The notes beneath the pieces were generated by a model. The model saw only the letters and a list, made by a program, of their open reading frames with translations, searched no databases and was not told where the DNA came from. A DNA stretch of 64,000 nt from Fodinibius roseus (GTDB lineage: Bacteria > Bacteroidota > Rhodothermia > Balneolales > Balneolaceae), in assembly GCF_900129315.1 (NCBI RefSeq), contig NZ_FQUS01000008.1:1-64000 (forward strand), in the 5' to 3' direction. Of this stretch, positions 25,762 through 34,637 are shown piece by piece. The position numbers and the translations under genes are program-made. How positions within the stretch are numbered: the first letter of the stretch is position 1; each line of letters begins with the position of its first letter.

Positions 25762-26082
25762 CCGGAAAACGTTCTTCCAATTATTTTGGAAGCACACAGA
25801 ATAGGTTTTGCTTCATCAGGTAGGTTGTAGTCTATGCCAAGTGAGGTGTTCGTACAGGCTGGACCAGTACATGCCAAAAGTAAAGGCAAAAAGATACTCC
25901 TCCAGCGGGATACCGGTGATCACCACACCGGACAGCTTCTCAAGCGTCCAGACATGTTCAGCAAATGAAAACGGTTGTGCTTATACCCGCGATCAATGGA
26001 AACACCGTAAAGTATGTTTATTTTTAGATCTGTTATACTCACATATTCTATAATTCGAACTTTTTGATTCAAGAATAGTACA
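25762..26082. other. intergenic region, no gene seen
   Basis: 321 bp between regulon promoter 4 and the + strand LytTR gene. Short open frames here lack family resemblance and starts. It must contain the promoter of the LytTR gene, but no clear -10/-33 element was recognised. Confidence 0.5.
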
Positions 26083-26937
26083 GTGACGACAATATTTCGT
26101 TCTCCATATCCCTTTTTTGAAGACCCCCGGCAAGGACTTTGGATTACGGCTGGCGTAAGTTTATTTGTGGTCCTTTTCCTGTGGGTATTTAAACCGTTCG
26201 GCATTGCCGGTTTTAGCGGGCAATCGCAAAGGGTTCTTATCATCGGTTCCGGGTTGGTCTGCTTTGTAGTACTTGGGATTAATCACTTTTTGTTGCCAGC
26301 CATATTTCGGGATACGTTTACAAACGAAGGCTGGACCGTAGGCAAGCACATAGTATGGCTCTGGTGGCAGCTGATCAGCGTGGGGCTGGGAAACTATCTG
26401 TTTGCAATAGTTACGGGGTTTTTAGAAACAGGTCTCGTCTCTTTTCTGTTTATTATGTTGATCACCTTTGTCATCGGTTTCTTTCCCATTGCCGTTATCG
26501 TGTTAATATCGCATCTGGTTTTATATAAAAGACGATTAAATGTAGCTAACCGGAGTAACCAACGGCTCAAAAACAGAGATGCAAATATTAAAGAGACTCT
26601 TTGCTTTAGCTCTGAAACAGGAAATGAAAAAGTAGAATGTGAGGCGGATCATTTTCTCTATGCCGAATCCAGAGATAATTATGCTTATATCTGCTATCTG
26701 GAGAACGGAGAAAAGAAGGGAACGATGTTGAGATCTACATTGAAAAAACTGGAAGATCAAATATCTCCATCATGGATTCTTCGCTGCCATCGATCATACA
26801 TCGTAAACCTGAATAGTATAAAAGCAATCGAGGGAAATGCTCAGGGGTATAAATTAGTACTTAACCACGTGGATGTCATCATTCCTGTATCGCGGTCTCG
26901 TCATAAAGAAGTGTTGAAGAAACTGGAAAGTATTTAG
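26083..26937 (+). CDS. membrane-anchored LytTR transcriptional regulator (copy 1)
   Basis: 284 residues, GTG start. The N-terminal ~150 residues contain four predicted membrane helices (for example ITAGVSLFVVLFLWVF, MLITFVIGFFPIAVIVLI). A linker follows, then a LytTR DNA-binding domain at ~190-284 with FLYAESRDNYAYI, LEDQISPSWILRCHRSYIVN and the end VIIPVSRSR. There is no receiver domain, so it probably senses a membrane or external signal directly. It is a clear paralogue of the protein at 28509-29387. Confidence 0.85.
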   Translation: MTTIFRSPYPFFEDPRQGLWITAGVSLFVVLFLWVFKPFGIAGFSGQSQRVLIIGSGLVCFVVLGINHFLLPAIFRDTFTNEGWTVGKHIVWLWWQLISVGLGNYLFAIVTGFLETGLVSFLFIMLITFVIGFFPIAVIVLISHLVLYKRRLNVANRSNQRLKNRDANIKETLCFSSETGNEKVECEADHFLYAESRDNYAYICYLENGEKKGTMLRSTLKKLEDQISPSWILRCHRSYIVNLNSIKAIEGNAQGYKLVLNHVDVIIPVSRSRHKEVLKKLESI

Positions 26938-27078
26938 GATCTCGAGTCTTTCTTTCTCAGGATAGGTGTTTGTCATTCATCCCAAACCCTTGCCAAACAT
27001 CCCAATCCACTCCAAATAAGCTGCCTTTCTGTTAGATTAGACTTTGAAACGTTTATTAACCGGCAGTAATCAATATTT

Positions 27079-27915
27079 ATGAAAATTCGAAGAAAACTTG
27101 TGGTGATAACCGGTGCTTCCCGAGGAATCGGAAAAGCCGTGGCCTTAAACCTGGCAAAAAAAGGAGCTCGCGTTATTCTTGTTGCCAGAGACAGAGATAA
27201 GCTCCGGGAGGCAGCGAATGAAATAATGAATCGCAACGGGGAAGCCCATGCGCTTATTTGTGATGTAGCCGATGGTGAAATGGTCCGTCGAATTTGCCGG
27301 GAAATTGTTAAGCTGTATGGTAATCCTGATATACTCATCAACAGTGCCGGTTTTGGCGTTTGGAAACCGTTCATGGATATCACCGAAGAGGAACACCGGC
27401 AGATGATGGACGTGAATTACTGGGGAACGTATTACTTCATTAGAGAGCTATTGCCGTCGATGATTGAAAAAAAGAGCGGGAAAATTGTGAATATTTCTTC
27501 CGGGTCCGGCAAGTTTGCTTTGCCGGTAACCAGCGGATACAGCGCCTCGAAATTTGCAGTGGTCGGGCTATCTGAGGCACTGCATCGGGAACTATTGGGG
27601 ACAGGTGTGGGTGTATCATGTCTCAATCCCGGTTCGGTAAAGACCGATTTTTGGAATGAGGAGCGAATCCCCCGGAAATCAATTCCGCCTCTGGTCAAGT
27701 ATTCGCCTAAACTTTCTCCTAAAGCCGTTACACGCTGGGTCAGTCTGTGTATTTGGCTGCCCATCCCCAGCCTGACCTTTCCGTTCTTCGTAGGCATTCT
27801 GGCAAAACTGAATGCTGTCTGGATCAGGCTTGGCGATCTGTTGCTCTGGAAATGGTTCTTCCCGGTTTTGGGAATGTTGCTTCTGATACGTCTATTAACA
27901 AAATATATTCTTTAA
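27079..27915 (+). CDS. short-chain dehydrogenase/reductase with C-terminal membrane segment
   Basis: 278 residues. Classical SDR: cofactor loop TGASRGIGKAV, NSAGFG, catalytic SSGSGKF...YSASKFAVVGLSE (Ser-Tyr-Lys). After the catalytic core the last ~45 residues include hydrophobic segments (LPIPSLTFPFFVGIL, VLGMLLLIRLL), so it may be membrane attached. Substrate unknown. It is followed by a DUF2269 protein 15 bp downstream and lies between the two LytTR regulators. Confidence 0.88.
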   Translation: MKIRRKLVVITGASRGIGKAVALNLAKKGARVILVARDRDKLREAANEIMNRNGEAHALICDVADGEMVRRICREIVKLYGNPDILINSAGFGVWKPFMDITEEEHRQMMDVNYWGTYYFIRELLPSMIEKKSGKIVNISSGSGKFALPVTSGYSASKFAVVGLSEALHRELLGTGVGVSCLNPGSVKTDFWNEERIPRKSIPPLVKYSPKLSPKAVTRWVSLCIWLPIPSLTFPFFVGILAKLNAVWIRLGDLLLWKWFFPVLGMLLLIRLLTKYIL

Positions 27916-27930
27916 GGGAGAAACTGATCT

Positions 27931-28404
27931 ATGCTTTATAAATTGATGATTTTCTTGCATATCCTGGGCGTAATTCTGTTTTTTGGCAACCTGATGATTG
28001 CGTTCTTTTTGATGATGAGGATACACAAACAAACATCTATCCAAGTTGTAATTCACAATCTAAAACTGGTGAACACAGCCGATAAATGGCTAACAACCAT
28101 ATCCGTTATTCTAATTCTGCTCAGCGGAGTGGCTGCCTCTCTGATGGCCAATATTCCAATATTCGGCACGGGGTGGATTTTGTGGTCGCTGATAGCATTT
28201 GGTGTGTCAGGGCTCCTTTTCGTTGTCAGAGTTCTGCCACTGCAGGTACGCATGGAAAAAAAAGCCGAAGAAATTCTAAGCCAGGAATCTATTCCCGATG
28301 ACCAGCTTTATCGGGATTTAAAAAGTTGGAAAGTATGGGCCGGTCTGGCATCCATAACTGCTTTTTTGGCCATCATTTTAATGGTTTTTAAACCGCCGAT
28401 CTAA
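27931..28404 (+). CDS. DUF2269-like integral membrane protein
   Basis: 157 residues with four predicted helices; MLYKLMIFLHILGVILFFGN at the N-terminus, with a His in the first helix, is the typical DUF2269 opening. Function of the family is unknown. It follows the SDR gene by 15 bp, so the pair probably acts together at the membrane. The second LytTR gene follows after 104 bp. Confidence 0.75.
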   Translation: MLYKLMIFLHILGVILFFGNLMIAFFLMMRIHKQTSIQVVIHNLKLVNTADKWLTTISVILILLSGVAASLMANIPIFGTGWILWSLIAFGVSGLLFVVRVLPLQVRMEKKAEEILSQESIPDDQLYRDLKSWKVWAGLASITAFLAIILMVFKPPI

Positions 28405-28508
28405 GATAGTTTCTATTCGGCTATAAGTTAATAAACTTTTTCCATTTTGAAGATTTCAGATGGAGAATTTACATTGCAGGAAGTCTGGTCCTAAAAATGA
28501 GCTTATAA

Positions 28509-29387
28509 GTGAATACTCAAACCTTCAGAAATCTATTGCAGCAGCCTTACCCTTGCAAACGCTGTATTCGAAAGAAGTTGATCCTTTGCGTCTCTTTTTC
28601 GGCCTTTATCTGGGTGTTTATCTACTATTTTCAGCCTTTTGGCCTGTCTATGATCCCGGATCCAAGGCTGATTCGCATTGCGCTGCTGATGTCGGGTCTA
28701 TCGTTGTTGGTTTTCGGCGCTAATCTATTTCTTCTGGAACCACGGTTGCCCTCTCTTTTTCAGTTTTCGGAATGGACGGTTGGTGCCCACATGCTCTGGA
28801 TTTTATGGAATATTGTTTCGGTTTGTGCCGTGTATGTGATAAGCCTTGCTGAACTTGGGATTACCAATTTCAACATGGAGCGAATATTCCTGTTCACGGG
28901 CTGGATGTTTTCCATAGCAGCGATTCCGGTCAGCCTGATGGTACTTGCGGACTACCTGATTTTTTATAAAGGGAATTTTTTGGAGCTTACATCACAAGCG
29001 CAAGAGTTAGATGCTGTGAATATTAAAGAACATCAAATTCTCATCTCTTCTGAAAATGGGAAAGAAAAGCTGCGGCTTCGGCTCAATGAGCTGCTGTATA
29101 TAACCGGGGCGGGAAATTATATTGAGGTCTATTACCTGTCTAACGAGGAAGTAAAGAAGACGCTTCTCCGGAGCTCGTTGCAAAAAATTGAGTCTCAATT
29201 AAATGCATACCCGGTGGAACGATGCCACCGATCGTTTATCGTGAATTTGATTCAGGTAGTAAAAGTACAAACAGGCAATCAAGGATTTGAGCTACATATA
29301 AGAAATATAAAAGAACCTATCCCGGTTTCTCGTAGCTACCGGAGATCTATTCTGGAGGTTGTCGAATACCTGAATCAGGATTATTAA
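28509..29387 (+). CDS. membrane-anchored LytTR transcriptional regulator (copy 2)
   Basis: 292 residues, GTG start. The layout equals that of the 26083-26937 protein: about four N-terminal helices, then a LytTR domain with LLYITGAGNYIEVYYL, KTLLRSSLQKIE, ERCHRSFIVNLIQV and the end EPIPVSRSYRRS. Shared marks between the copies include the EWTVGAHMLWI / GWTVGKHIVWL helix. It likely arose by tandem duplication and may control the SDR-DUF2269 pair between the two. Confidence 0.85.
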   Translation: MNTQTFRNLLQQPYPCKRCIRKKLILCVSFSAFIWVFIYYFQPFGLSMIPDPRLIRIALLMSGLSLLVFGANLFLLEPRLPSLFQFSEWTVGAHMLWILWNIVSVCAVYVISLAELGITNFNMERIFLFTGWMFSIAAIPVSLMVLADYLIFYKGNFLELTSQAQELDAVNIKEHQILISSENGKEKLRLRLNELLYITGAGNYIEVYYLSNEEVKKTLLRSSLQKIESQLNAYPVERCHRSFIVNLIQVVKVQTGNQGFELHIRNIKEPIPVSRSYRRSILEVVEYLNQDY

Positions 29388-29769
29388 TTGCTACTCTTGC
29401 ATCATTATAAATTTGCAGTCTTTCCTTTCAATAATTCATGCCTCAACAGGTTTTTTTTTAAATATCATTATTGAAACAGATTTTCGAATTCGCATATCAA
29501 TCTTCAATTCATCCCTTATATCCTGTATTCATACTAAATATTAAATCAAGAGCTGGTCGTTACATATATTTTCTACAGTCTATGAATAATAAGGTATTCT
29601 TTTTAAACACTTTTATTCAGTTAAAAATAAGTCACAAGTTTTGGGGAAATACCTTTTCGCGTGTAGTATCTAATAAAGATGGGCATCTATCATATGCGAA
29701 AATTTCTTTCTGAATCTTTAGACAAGAACTCGAATCTATTATTCAACGAAAGCAGAAGTGAGTTGCCAT
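29388..29769. other. AT-rich intergenic region, no gene seen
   Basis: 382 bp between the second LytTR gene and a broken lipoprotein gene. Several short + strand frames exist but have AT-biased, non-protein-like composition. No hairpin terminator or promoter was recognised. Confidence 0.5.
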
Positions 29770-30428
29770 ATGAATTACAGTATTCATCATTATTTGATTG
29801 GATTTTTACTTCTGTTTTTTTCTTTTCAATGCAAAAAGAACGCGACTGGTTCAGGGGAGCAACCAGGGAACGAAATTTATTACGGCGTTCATTTTGAACG
29901 AGGCACCGGTGTGGGAGATGATGAAAATTATATCGAGGCAGGATTCCCCAAGCCTGCTTTTTGGTCCAATGGAATGAACAAACCATTCCAAACCTTGATG
30001 ACAAAAACATTGAGGTATATCCCGGAATCTCCATCTACATGCCAAGTTGGCCGCACAGAGATCCACCAGACGGAGGAGATATGCACCTGGCCTCTGAGGG
30101 GCTCGATTTTGCTTCTCGTGCCCGGGAGGCTATAGGTAAGCGAACCTGGATTGCCGAATTTAGTATTTTTGCCGACAACCGTACTGATCCCGATACCGGA
30201 TGGAAGGCTACGGCCCTAAGAGAGCCGTCCGTGATACCGGAGTTTTTTGAGCATTACCGTACGATGCGGAAGAGTGGTAATATTGCGGGAGTAACCTGGT
30301 ACAACGCTACCTTTTCTTTTGCCGGTGGGCCTATTGATGGCCGTTGGGATGCTTCGCAGACCCACCCCGAGGTACGGCAATGGTGGATTTCTGAGACCAC
30401 CGAAGAAAATGGGTATATCCTTAGATAG
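29770..30428 (+). pseudogene. frameshifted (and probably internally deleted) lipoprotein gene, glycosidase-like tail
   Basis: The first part (ATG 29770) has a lipoprotein signal, LLLFFSFQCKKN, and continues as GNEIYYGVHFERGTGVGDDE. Near 29945-29965 the protein-like sequence moves to another frame: NIEVYPGISIYMPSWPHRDP...KRTWIAEFSIFADNR...GVTWYNATFSF, ending at 30428. Both halves look like one secreted TIM-barrel-type protein, but the total (~220 codons) is too short for that fold. A middle deletion plus frameshift is the simplest reading. Followed closely by the M23 gene. Confidence 0.6.
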
Positions 30429-30440
30429 GAGCTAAATACA

Positions 30441-31598
30441 ATGACAAATAAATCAATTATATATTCTTCTATCACTTTGATGATAGTAGCATCTTGTAGT
30501 GGTAGCGGTCCCGGAGAAATTCCGCTTAGCTGCCCGGATGCAAATTATCCTGCTTGGGAAAATTCTAAGTTTGTACTTCCCTATCCTGTGGGCGAAGGTT
30601 ACTCTGTTCTGCGTGGCAACTGTGCCGGCAGTGAGCACGAAGGAGATATTCGATTTAGTTACGATTTCGACATGCCGGTCGGTTCCTCGGTGACGGCGGC
30701 ACGTTTGGGAGTTGTAAAGGAAGTGGTAGAAGACTTTGAAAATTTTAACGGTGAAGGTAACGGAGTTAACAAAATTGAGATTCAGCACTCAGATAACTCT
30801 CGTTCCTCGTACGAAAATTTGGATAAAAGTAGCGCTCTGGTACGCGTCGGCCAGTTTGTAAGAGAGGGAGAGATCATAGCAAAGAGTGGTGCAAGCGGTC
30901 TGAACCATGGGGAAACACCTCATCTTCATTTTCATGTCTTGGATGGTATCACCAGAGAAACCCGGCCCGTAACATTTCGCAATACCGAACCTAATCCGGA
31001 TGGGCTGCTCACCGGTTCTGCATACTTTGCAGAACCGTTCGTACCCGAAGAAGACCCAAGGGAAAATTGTGCGGGAGTGAACTATCCGACCTGGGAAAGC
31101 TCACTGTATGTGCTTCCTTATCGGGTCGGAGAAGCCTATTTGATTTTGCAAGGAAATTGTACAGACAGTTCGCATCAGAATGACATTCGATTTGGCTATG
31201 ACTTTAGAATGCCTATAGGAACGACCATTATCGCTGCAAGATCGGGAAAGGTGGAAGAGGCCGTCGAGGAATTTGAAAACTATAACGGCGGCGGGAATGG
31301 GGCTAATATCGTAATTGTCCGGCATGCCGACGGTACACGGGCTCGTTATGGTCATCTGGACCAAAATGGAGTGTTTGTCGAGGTCGGTCAGATCGTTCAT
31401 CAGGGTGATGTAATTGCGAGAAGCGGAGCCAGCAATCTTACCGAAGGTTTCCAAGAGGCACATTTACACTTTCATGTTCAAAAGGAGACAGGCACAGAAA
31501 CACTGCCATCTACCTTCCGAAATACAAGCCCAAACCCGAATGGTTTATTGATCGGGGGGCTGTATGAAGCCAAACCGTTCACGCCGGAGGATAAATAG
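30441..31598 (+). CDS. lipoprotein with two tandem M23 (LytM) peptidase domains
   Basis: 385 residues with a lipoprotein signal (MIVASC). Two similar ~180-residue modules: both begin CP/CA-x-NYP-W-x-S, carry a GNC-x-S-H-x-x-DIRF-YDF metal segment and end in HLHFHV. The second keeps the catalytic RYGHLD; in the first the same place reads SYENLD, so the histidine is lost and that domain may be inactive or regulatory. M23 enzymes cut peptidoglycan cross-links outside the inner membrane. Begins 12 bp after the broken gene. Confidence 0.85.
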   Translation: MTNKSIIYSSITLMIVASCSGSGPGEIPLSCPDANYPAWENSKFVLPYPVGEGYSVLRGNCAGSEHEGDIRFSYDFDMPVGSSVTAARLGVVKEVVEDFENFNGEGNGVNKIEIQHSDNSRSSYENLDKSSALVRVGQFVREGEIIAKSGASGLNHGETPHLHFHVLDGITRETRPVTFRNTEPNPDGLLTGSAYFAEPFVPEEDPRENCAGVNYPTWESSLYVLPYRVGEAYLILQGNCTDSSHQNDIRFGYDFRMPIGTTIIAARSGKVEEAVEEFENYNGGGNGANIVIVRHADGTRARYGHLDQNGVFVEVGQIVHQGDVIARSGASNLTEGFQEAHLHFHVQKETGTETLPSTFRNTSPNPNGLLIGGLYEAKPFTPEDK

Positions 31599-31600
31599 AG

Positions 31601-32023
31601 ATGATATTATTAAGATGGTGCTGTATTCTTTTTGTTTTTTTGGTTTGTTGTGAGCTAAATGAACAACAAGACAAAAATAATCTTTTAAATGCCACCGTAG
31701 AAGTTGGATTTGGAGAGTCTGTTTCCCTCAACAGGGATGAGATGAATGTTACTTTTCTGGATGTTATGAGCGACTCCCGTTGTCCGATAGATGTAACCTG
31801 CATACATGCCGGGGAAGCTACGATTCTGGTTCAGGTTTTAAAAAAGGATGGAACCCACGGAAAATTTGAACTCGATGTCTTAACTCAAAATACTGCAAAT
31901 GTCGATTTTGAAGAATACGGATTACATCTTGAAAAACTAATGCCCTGGTCGGTCAGTACCAAGACTATAGAACTCGAAGAATATATTGCTGTCTTCAAAA
32001 TCAAGAAAACAGCAGATAACTAA
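31601..32023 (+). CDS. small lipoprotein of the DSRCP...C family, unknown function
   Basis: 140 residues with an N-terminal hydrophobic segment ending in FLVCC, so probably a lipoprotein. The core motif MSDSRCPIDVTCIHAGEA, with two cysteines likely bridged, recurs in Bacteroidota secreted proteins of unknown function. Starts 2 bp after the M23 gene stop, so likely co-translated. Confidence 0.7.
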   Translation: MILLRWCCILFVFLVCCELNEQQDKNNLLNATVEVGFGESVSLNRDEMNVTFLDVMSDSRCPIDVTCIHAGEATILVQVLKKDGTHGKFELDVLTQNTANVDFEEYGLHLEKLMPWSVSTKTIELEEYIAVFKIKKTADN

Positions 32024-32054
32024 TCACCAATAATTATAAACGAGGAAAATTCCT

Positions 32055-32546
32055 ATGAAAAACAAAATCATGTTATGTCTGAGCTACTTCTTGCTATCAA
32101 TTGCAATTGCCTTATTGCCAACTCTAAGTTACTCACAATCAACGAATCACCTCCAGTCCTTTGATCAATTCATAGGAGAGTGGGAACTGGATAACTCACT
32201 CCAGGTTTTCGAATGGGGGCCGGGCAAAACATCAGTTATGGCAAAGAGCTATCAAACAGGCAGTGATGGATCCCGAACACTAGTTTCGGAGGGAATGTGG
32301 TTTTGGCATCCGGGCAAGCAAGAGATCAAAGGATATGTAACGGCGACCAACATACCGGTGGTTTTCTTTGACTATACCACAACGTTTGAAAATGGTGGTA
32401 TGGCAAGTGATCTGACAGCCTACGATAAAAATGGAATTAAAAGTGCCTATAGGGAAGTAATGGAAATGCAATCGGACAGCACCTATAAATGGATCCTGAT
32501 GCAACAAGGCAAAGCTGTCATGGAGGGCGTTTTTATGCGTGAGTAG
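32055..32546 (+). CDS. secreted DUF1579-like protein
   Basis: 163 residues with a signal peptide (MLCLSYFLLSIAIALLP...SYS). The mature part resembles lipocalin-like DUF1579 domains: FDQFIGEWELDN at the start and SAYREVMEMQSDSTYKWILM near the end. Function unknown. Last gene of the + strand group, 31 bp after the DSRCP lipoprotein gene and convergent with the truncated ATPase gene. Confidence 0.6.
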   Translation: MKNKIMLCLSYFLLSIAIALLPTLSYSQSTNHLQSFDQFIGEWELDNSLQVFEWGPGKTSVMAKSYQTGSDGSRTLVSEGMWFWHPGKQEIKGYVTATNIPVVFFDYTTTFENGGMASDLTAYDKNGIKSAYREVMEMQSDSTYKWILMQQGKAVMEGVFMRE

Positions 32547-32563
32547 ACTACGCGTTACTATAA

Positions 32564-33535
32564 TTAAACCCATCGCAGCCGCATACCGTTTAGAATTACG
32601 GCCATCACCGACAGCTCATGAATCAACATACCGCCCGCCATATGCACCGATCCTGCAAATACACCGGCAAGTAATGCAGCTACCGTTATTAGGGCAATAG
32701 CTACATTTTGGTGAATATTCCGCAACGTCAATTTCGATATCTTCAAGGCCTCTGGAATATTCATCAGTTCGTTCGACATTAGTGCAATATCAGCCGTTTC
32801 GATGGCCACGTCGGTTCCGGCTGCACCCATGGCCATACCTATATCGGCTGAGGCAAGGGCCGGCGCATCGTTGATGCCGTCCCCGATCATTGCCACTGTA
32901 TGACCTTTCTCCTGCATTTCAAGGATGATATCGTTTTTGTCTTCCGGCAAGAGGCCCGCATACACTTCCGATCCGGTCTGCTTTTCGGCCGGGATCGGCT
33001 CTCCGGTAATCGCACTTTCGTCTATCGACGTAGTACCGGATTCCACCATGCCGTCAACCGGTATTTTTGATCCCGGCTTAACCAGCACCTTCATCCCTTC
33101 CTGAACCTGCCGGGCCGGAATTTCCTTTCGTTCTCCACCATCTATAACTATTGCAGTTTCCGGGGCCATATTAATCAGTTCTTTCAGGGTATTGCGGGTC
33201 TTGCTCATCGTCCGGGCTTCCAGCCAGCCGCCCAGCAGAAACAGAAAAGTAACGGCCGCGGCCTCCCAGAATACGCCGATGAAGATCCCGCCCGTGGCAG
33301 CGATGGTCACCAGCAGTTCTATATTAGTATGCCGGTTCCGCAGCCCCTGCCAGGCCCTGCGGGCAATTTCAAATCCGGCCGTCAGTGTTGCCAGCAGCAT
33401 CAGGACGTTATACAGCCGGGGCAAAGCCCCAAAGAAATTTGCGGCCCACCCGGCTGTGATGAGCAGGCCGCTGACGATCAGTAGTGCTTTCTTCCGTTTT
33501 GTTGCATTACGCACTAGTTTTTGAAGTAATTTCAT
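32564..33535 (-). pseudogene. P1B-type metal ATPase with its catalytic core deleted
   Basis: 323 residues against ~620-700 for a full enzyme. N-terminal membrane helices and the A domain are intact ([13 protein letters not shown]). The chain then jumps from GSEVYAG straight to [14 protein letters not shown] and [13 protein letters not shown], then the last two helices. The CPx metal helix, the DKTG phosphorylation site and the N domain (~300 residues) are missing without breaking the frame. It cannot be an active pump; either a pseudogene from an in-frame deletion or a residual membrane protein. A copper/zinc-type HMA protein precedes it. Confidence 0.85.
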
Positions 33536-33547
33536 AGTTTTGTGGAT

Positions 33548-33772
33548 TTAAAATGGAGAGATTCGAGCTTCGTATCCTGATTGTCGGACGACCTCGATCA
33601 GTTTCTCTTCGGAGGCCCTATCGGGATCGTGTTCTACTTCGATGCGTCCGGTATTAAAATGGACCCTGGCATTGGATACGCCTTCTGTCTGATTCAGGTT
33701 CGATTCGATGTTGTTTACGCATGAAGGGCAACTCAGCTCATCGCTTCGCAATATTGTTTTTGTCGTTATCAT
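33548..33772 (-). CDS. heavy-metal-associated (HMA) domain protein, CopZ-like
   Basis: 74 residues forming one HMA domain with LSCPSCVNNIES as the metal-binding Cys-x-x-Cys and GVSNARVHFNTGRIEVEHD as the following strands. Such proteins carry Cu(I) or Zn(II) to a P-type ATPase. It lies 12 bp before the deleted ATPase, its likely former partner. It may still serve another pump, such as the CopB enzymes. Confidence 0.85.
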   Translation of the reverse strand: MITTKTILRSDELSCPSCVNNIESNLNQTEGVSNARVHFNTGRIEVEHDPDRASEEKLIEVVRQSGYEARISPF

Positions 33773-33869
33773 AATAATTACCTCTTTAAGTTTTAGATGA
33801 TTAGTTTGCTTATTGCTATTACAGACCTGTCAGGTTTTGAAAGCCCGACAAGTCTGGCGTTATAAAAAA

Positions 33870-34472
33870 CTACTCTCCCACACCGTGGGCCGGCCCCTCC
33901 TGTATGTTTTGATACAGGCTGTGCACGTACACGATGTACTTTACATAGGCATCGACCCATGCGCGGCCGGCTTCAACACTGTTATCCTTTTTGCTTTTGG
34001 CTTCCGTAGCCTTGGTATAAAGTTCGGAGGTTTTCTGCTTGATTTCATTGGCCAGCATTTCGTTAACAGGGGTCAGTTCACCCGAGATAAGTGCTTTTTC
34101 GGCTATCTGAATATCTTTCGAGCTTGGTTGAGCGGGTTTTAGACCGGTGAAGGGCATGCCTTCTGCCTCTCGGTGTAGTCGTACCGTCTCACTCATAAAA
34201 TAGCGTTCGGCAAGCTCTTGTGATTCATCACCCTTGGTATAAACTTTCAGACTCCGCTCAAATTTAGATTTGAGCTCTTCGGCTTGCTGATCTGTTACCC
34301 ATATAAGCGCATGGGAGATATCGCCGGTTTCAAGGGCCTTTCGGGCATCTGTTGCGACCGGACCGTTAACCCGATCGCAGTGGGCCTGACTGGTTGACGC
34401 AAAGCCAAGCATAAAAACCAACGTGAAAATTGATGTTAATATGGTTTTTATATGTGATTCTAAGTATTTCAT
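33870..34472 (-). CDS. secreted DUF6448-like protein
   Basis: About 200 residues from the Met at 34472 (MKYLESHIKTILTSIFTLVF), which gives a signal peptide ending near TSQA. The mature protein starts HCDRVNGPVATDARKALETG, characteristic of the DUF6448 family; it is mostly helical and has HVHSLY-like His at the C-terminus. Function unknown; members often sit near regulators and metal genes. A possible Fnr-type site lies 71-84 bp upstream of this start. Confidence 0.75.
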   Translation of the reverse strand: MKYLESHIKTILTSIFTLVFMLGFASTSQAHCDRVNGPVATDARKALETGDISHALIWVTDQQAEELKSKFERSLKVYTKGDESQELAERYFMSETVRLHREAEGMPFTGLKPAQPSSKDIQIAEKALISGELTPVNEMLANEIKQKTSELYTKATEAKSKKDNSVEAGRAWVDAYVKYIVYVHSLYQNIQEGPAHGVGE

Positions 34473-34542
34473 AATGAGTACCTTTTGTGTGGTTTGTCTT
34501 TTAGATTCAATCAAAAGGTAACAGGCGGGTAACAGCACTAAA

Positions 34543-34556
34543 ATGAGCTGGATCAA
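34543..34556 (-). promoter_or_regulatory. possible Crp/Fnr-family binding site
   Basis: TTGATCCAGCTCAT on the - strand matches 8 of 10 fixed positions of TTGAT-N4-ATCAA. It is framed by a wider inverted repeat GCACTAA (34535-34541) / TTAGTGC (34558-34564). It lies between the broken crp/fnr gene and DUF6448, so DUF6448 may be a target of that regulator. Confidence 0.35.
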
Positions 34557-34637
34557 GTTAGTGCAAATAAATTTTGTAGAAAGGGAAGGGGACTAAATGA
34601 AAGGCAGCTTACGGAAGCAATAAATACACAGGGGAGA

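Noticed and set aside
25808-26053. Cys-rich 81-residue frame
   Set aside because: No conserved pattern, no start signal, and composition like random intergenic DNA.
28460-28723. 87-residue frame at the start of the second LytTR gene
   Set aside because: It overlaps the LytTR gene in another frame, and the LytTR frame carries the recognisable helices and domain.
29471-29897. Two short + strand frames in the gap before the broken lipoprotein gene
   Set aside because: AT-biased, no signal peptide or family match; the second overlaps the lipoprotein in another frame.
33781-33800. TTTAAG-like sequence before the HMA gene
   Set aside because: Single copy and in the wrong orientation for the - strand gene.
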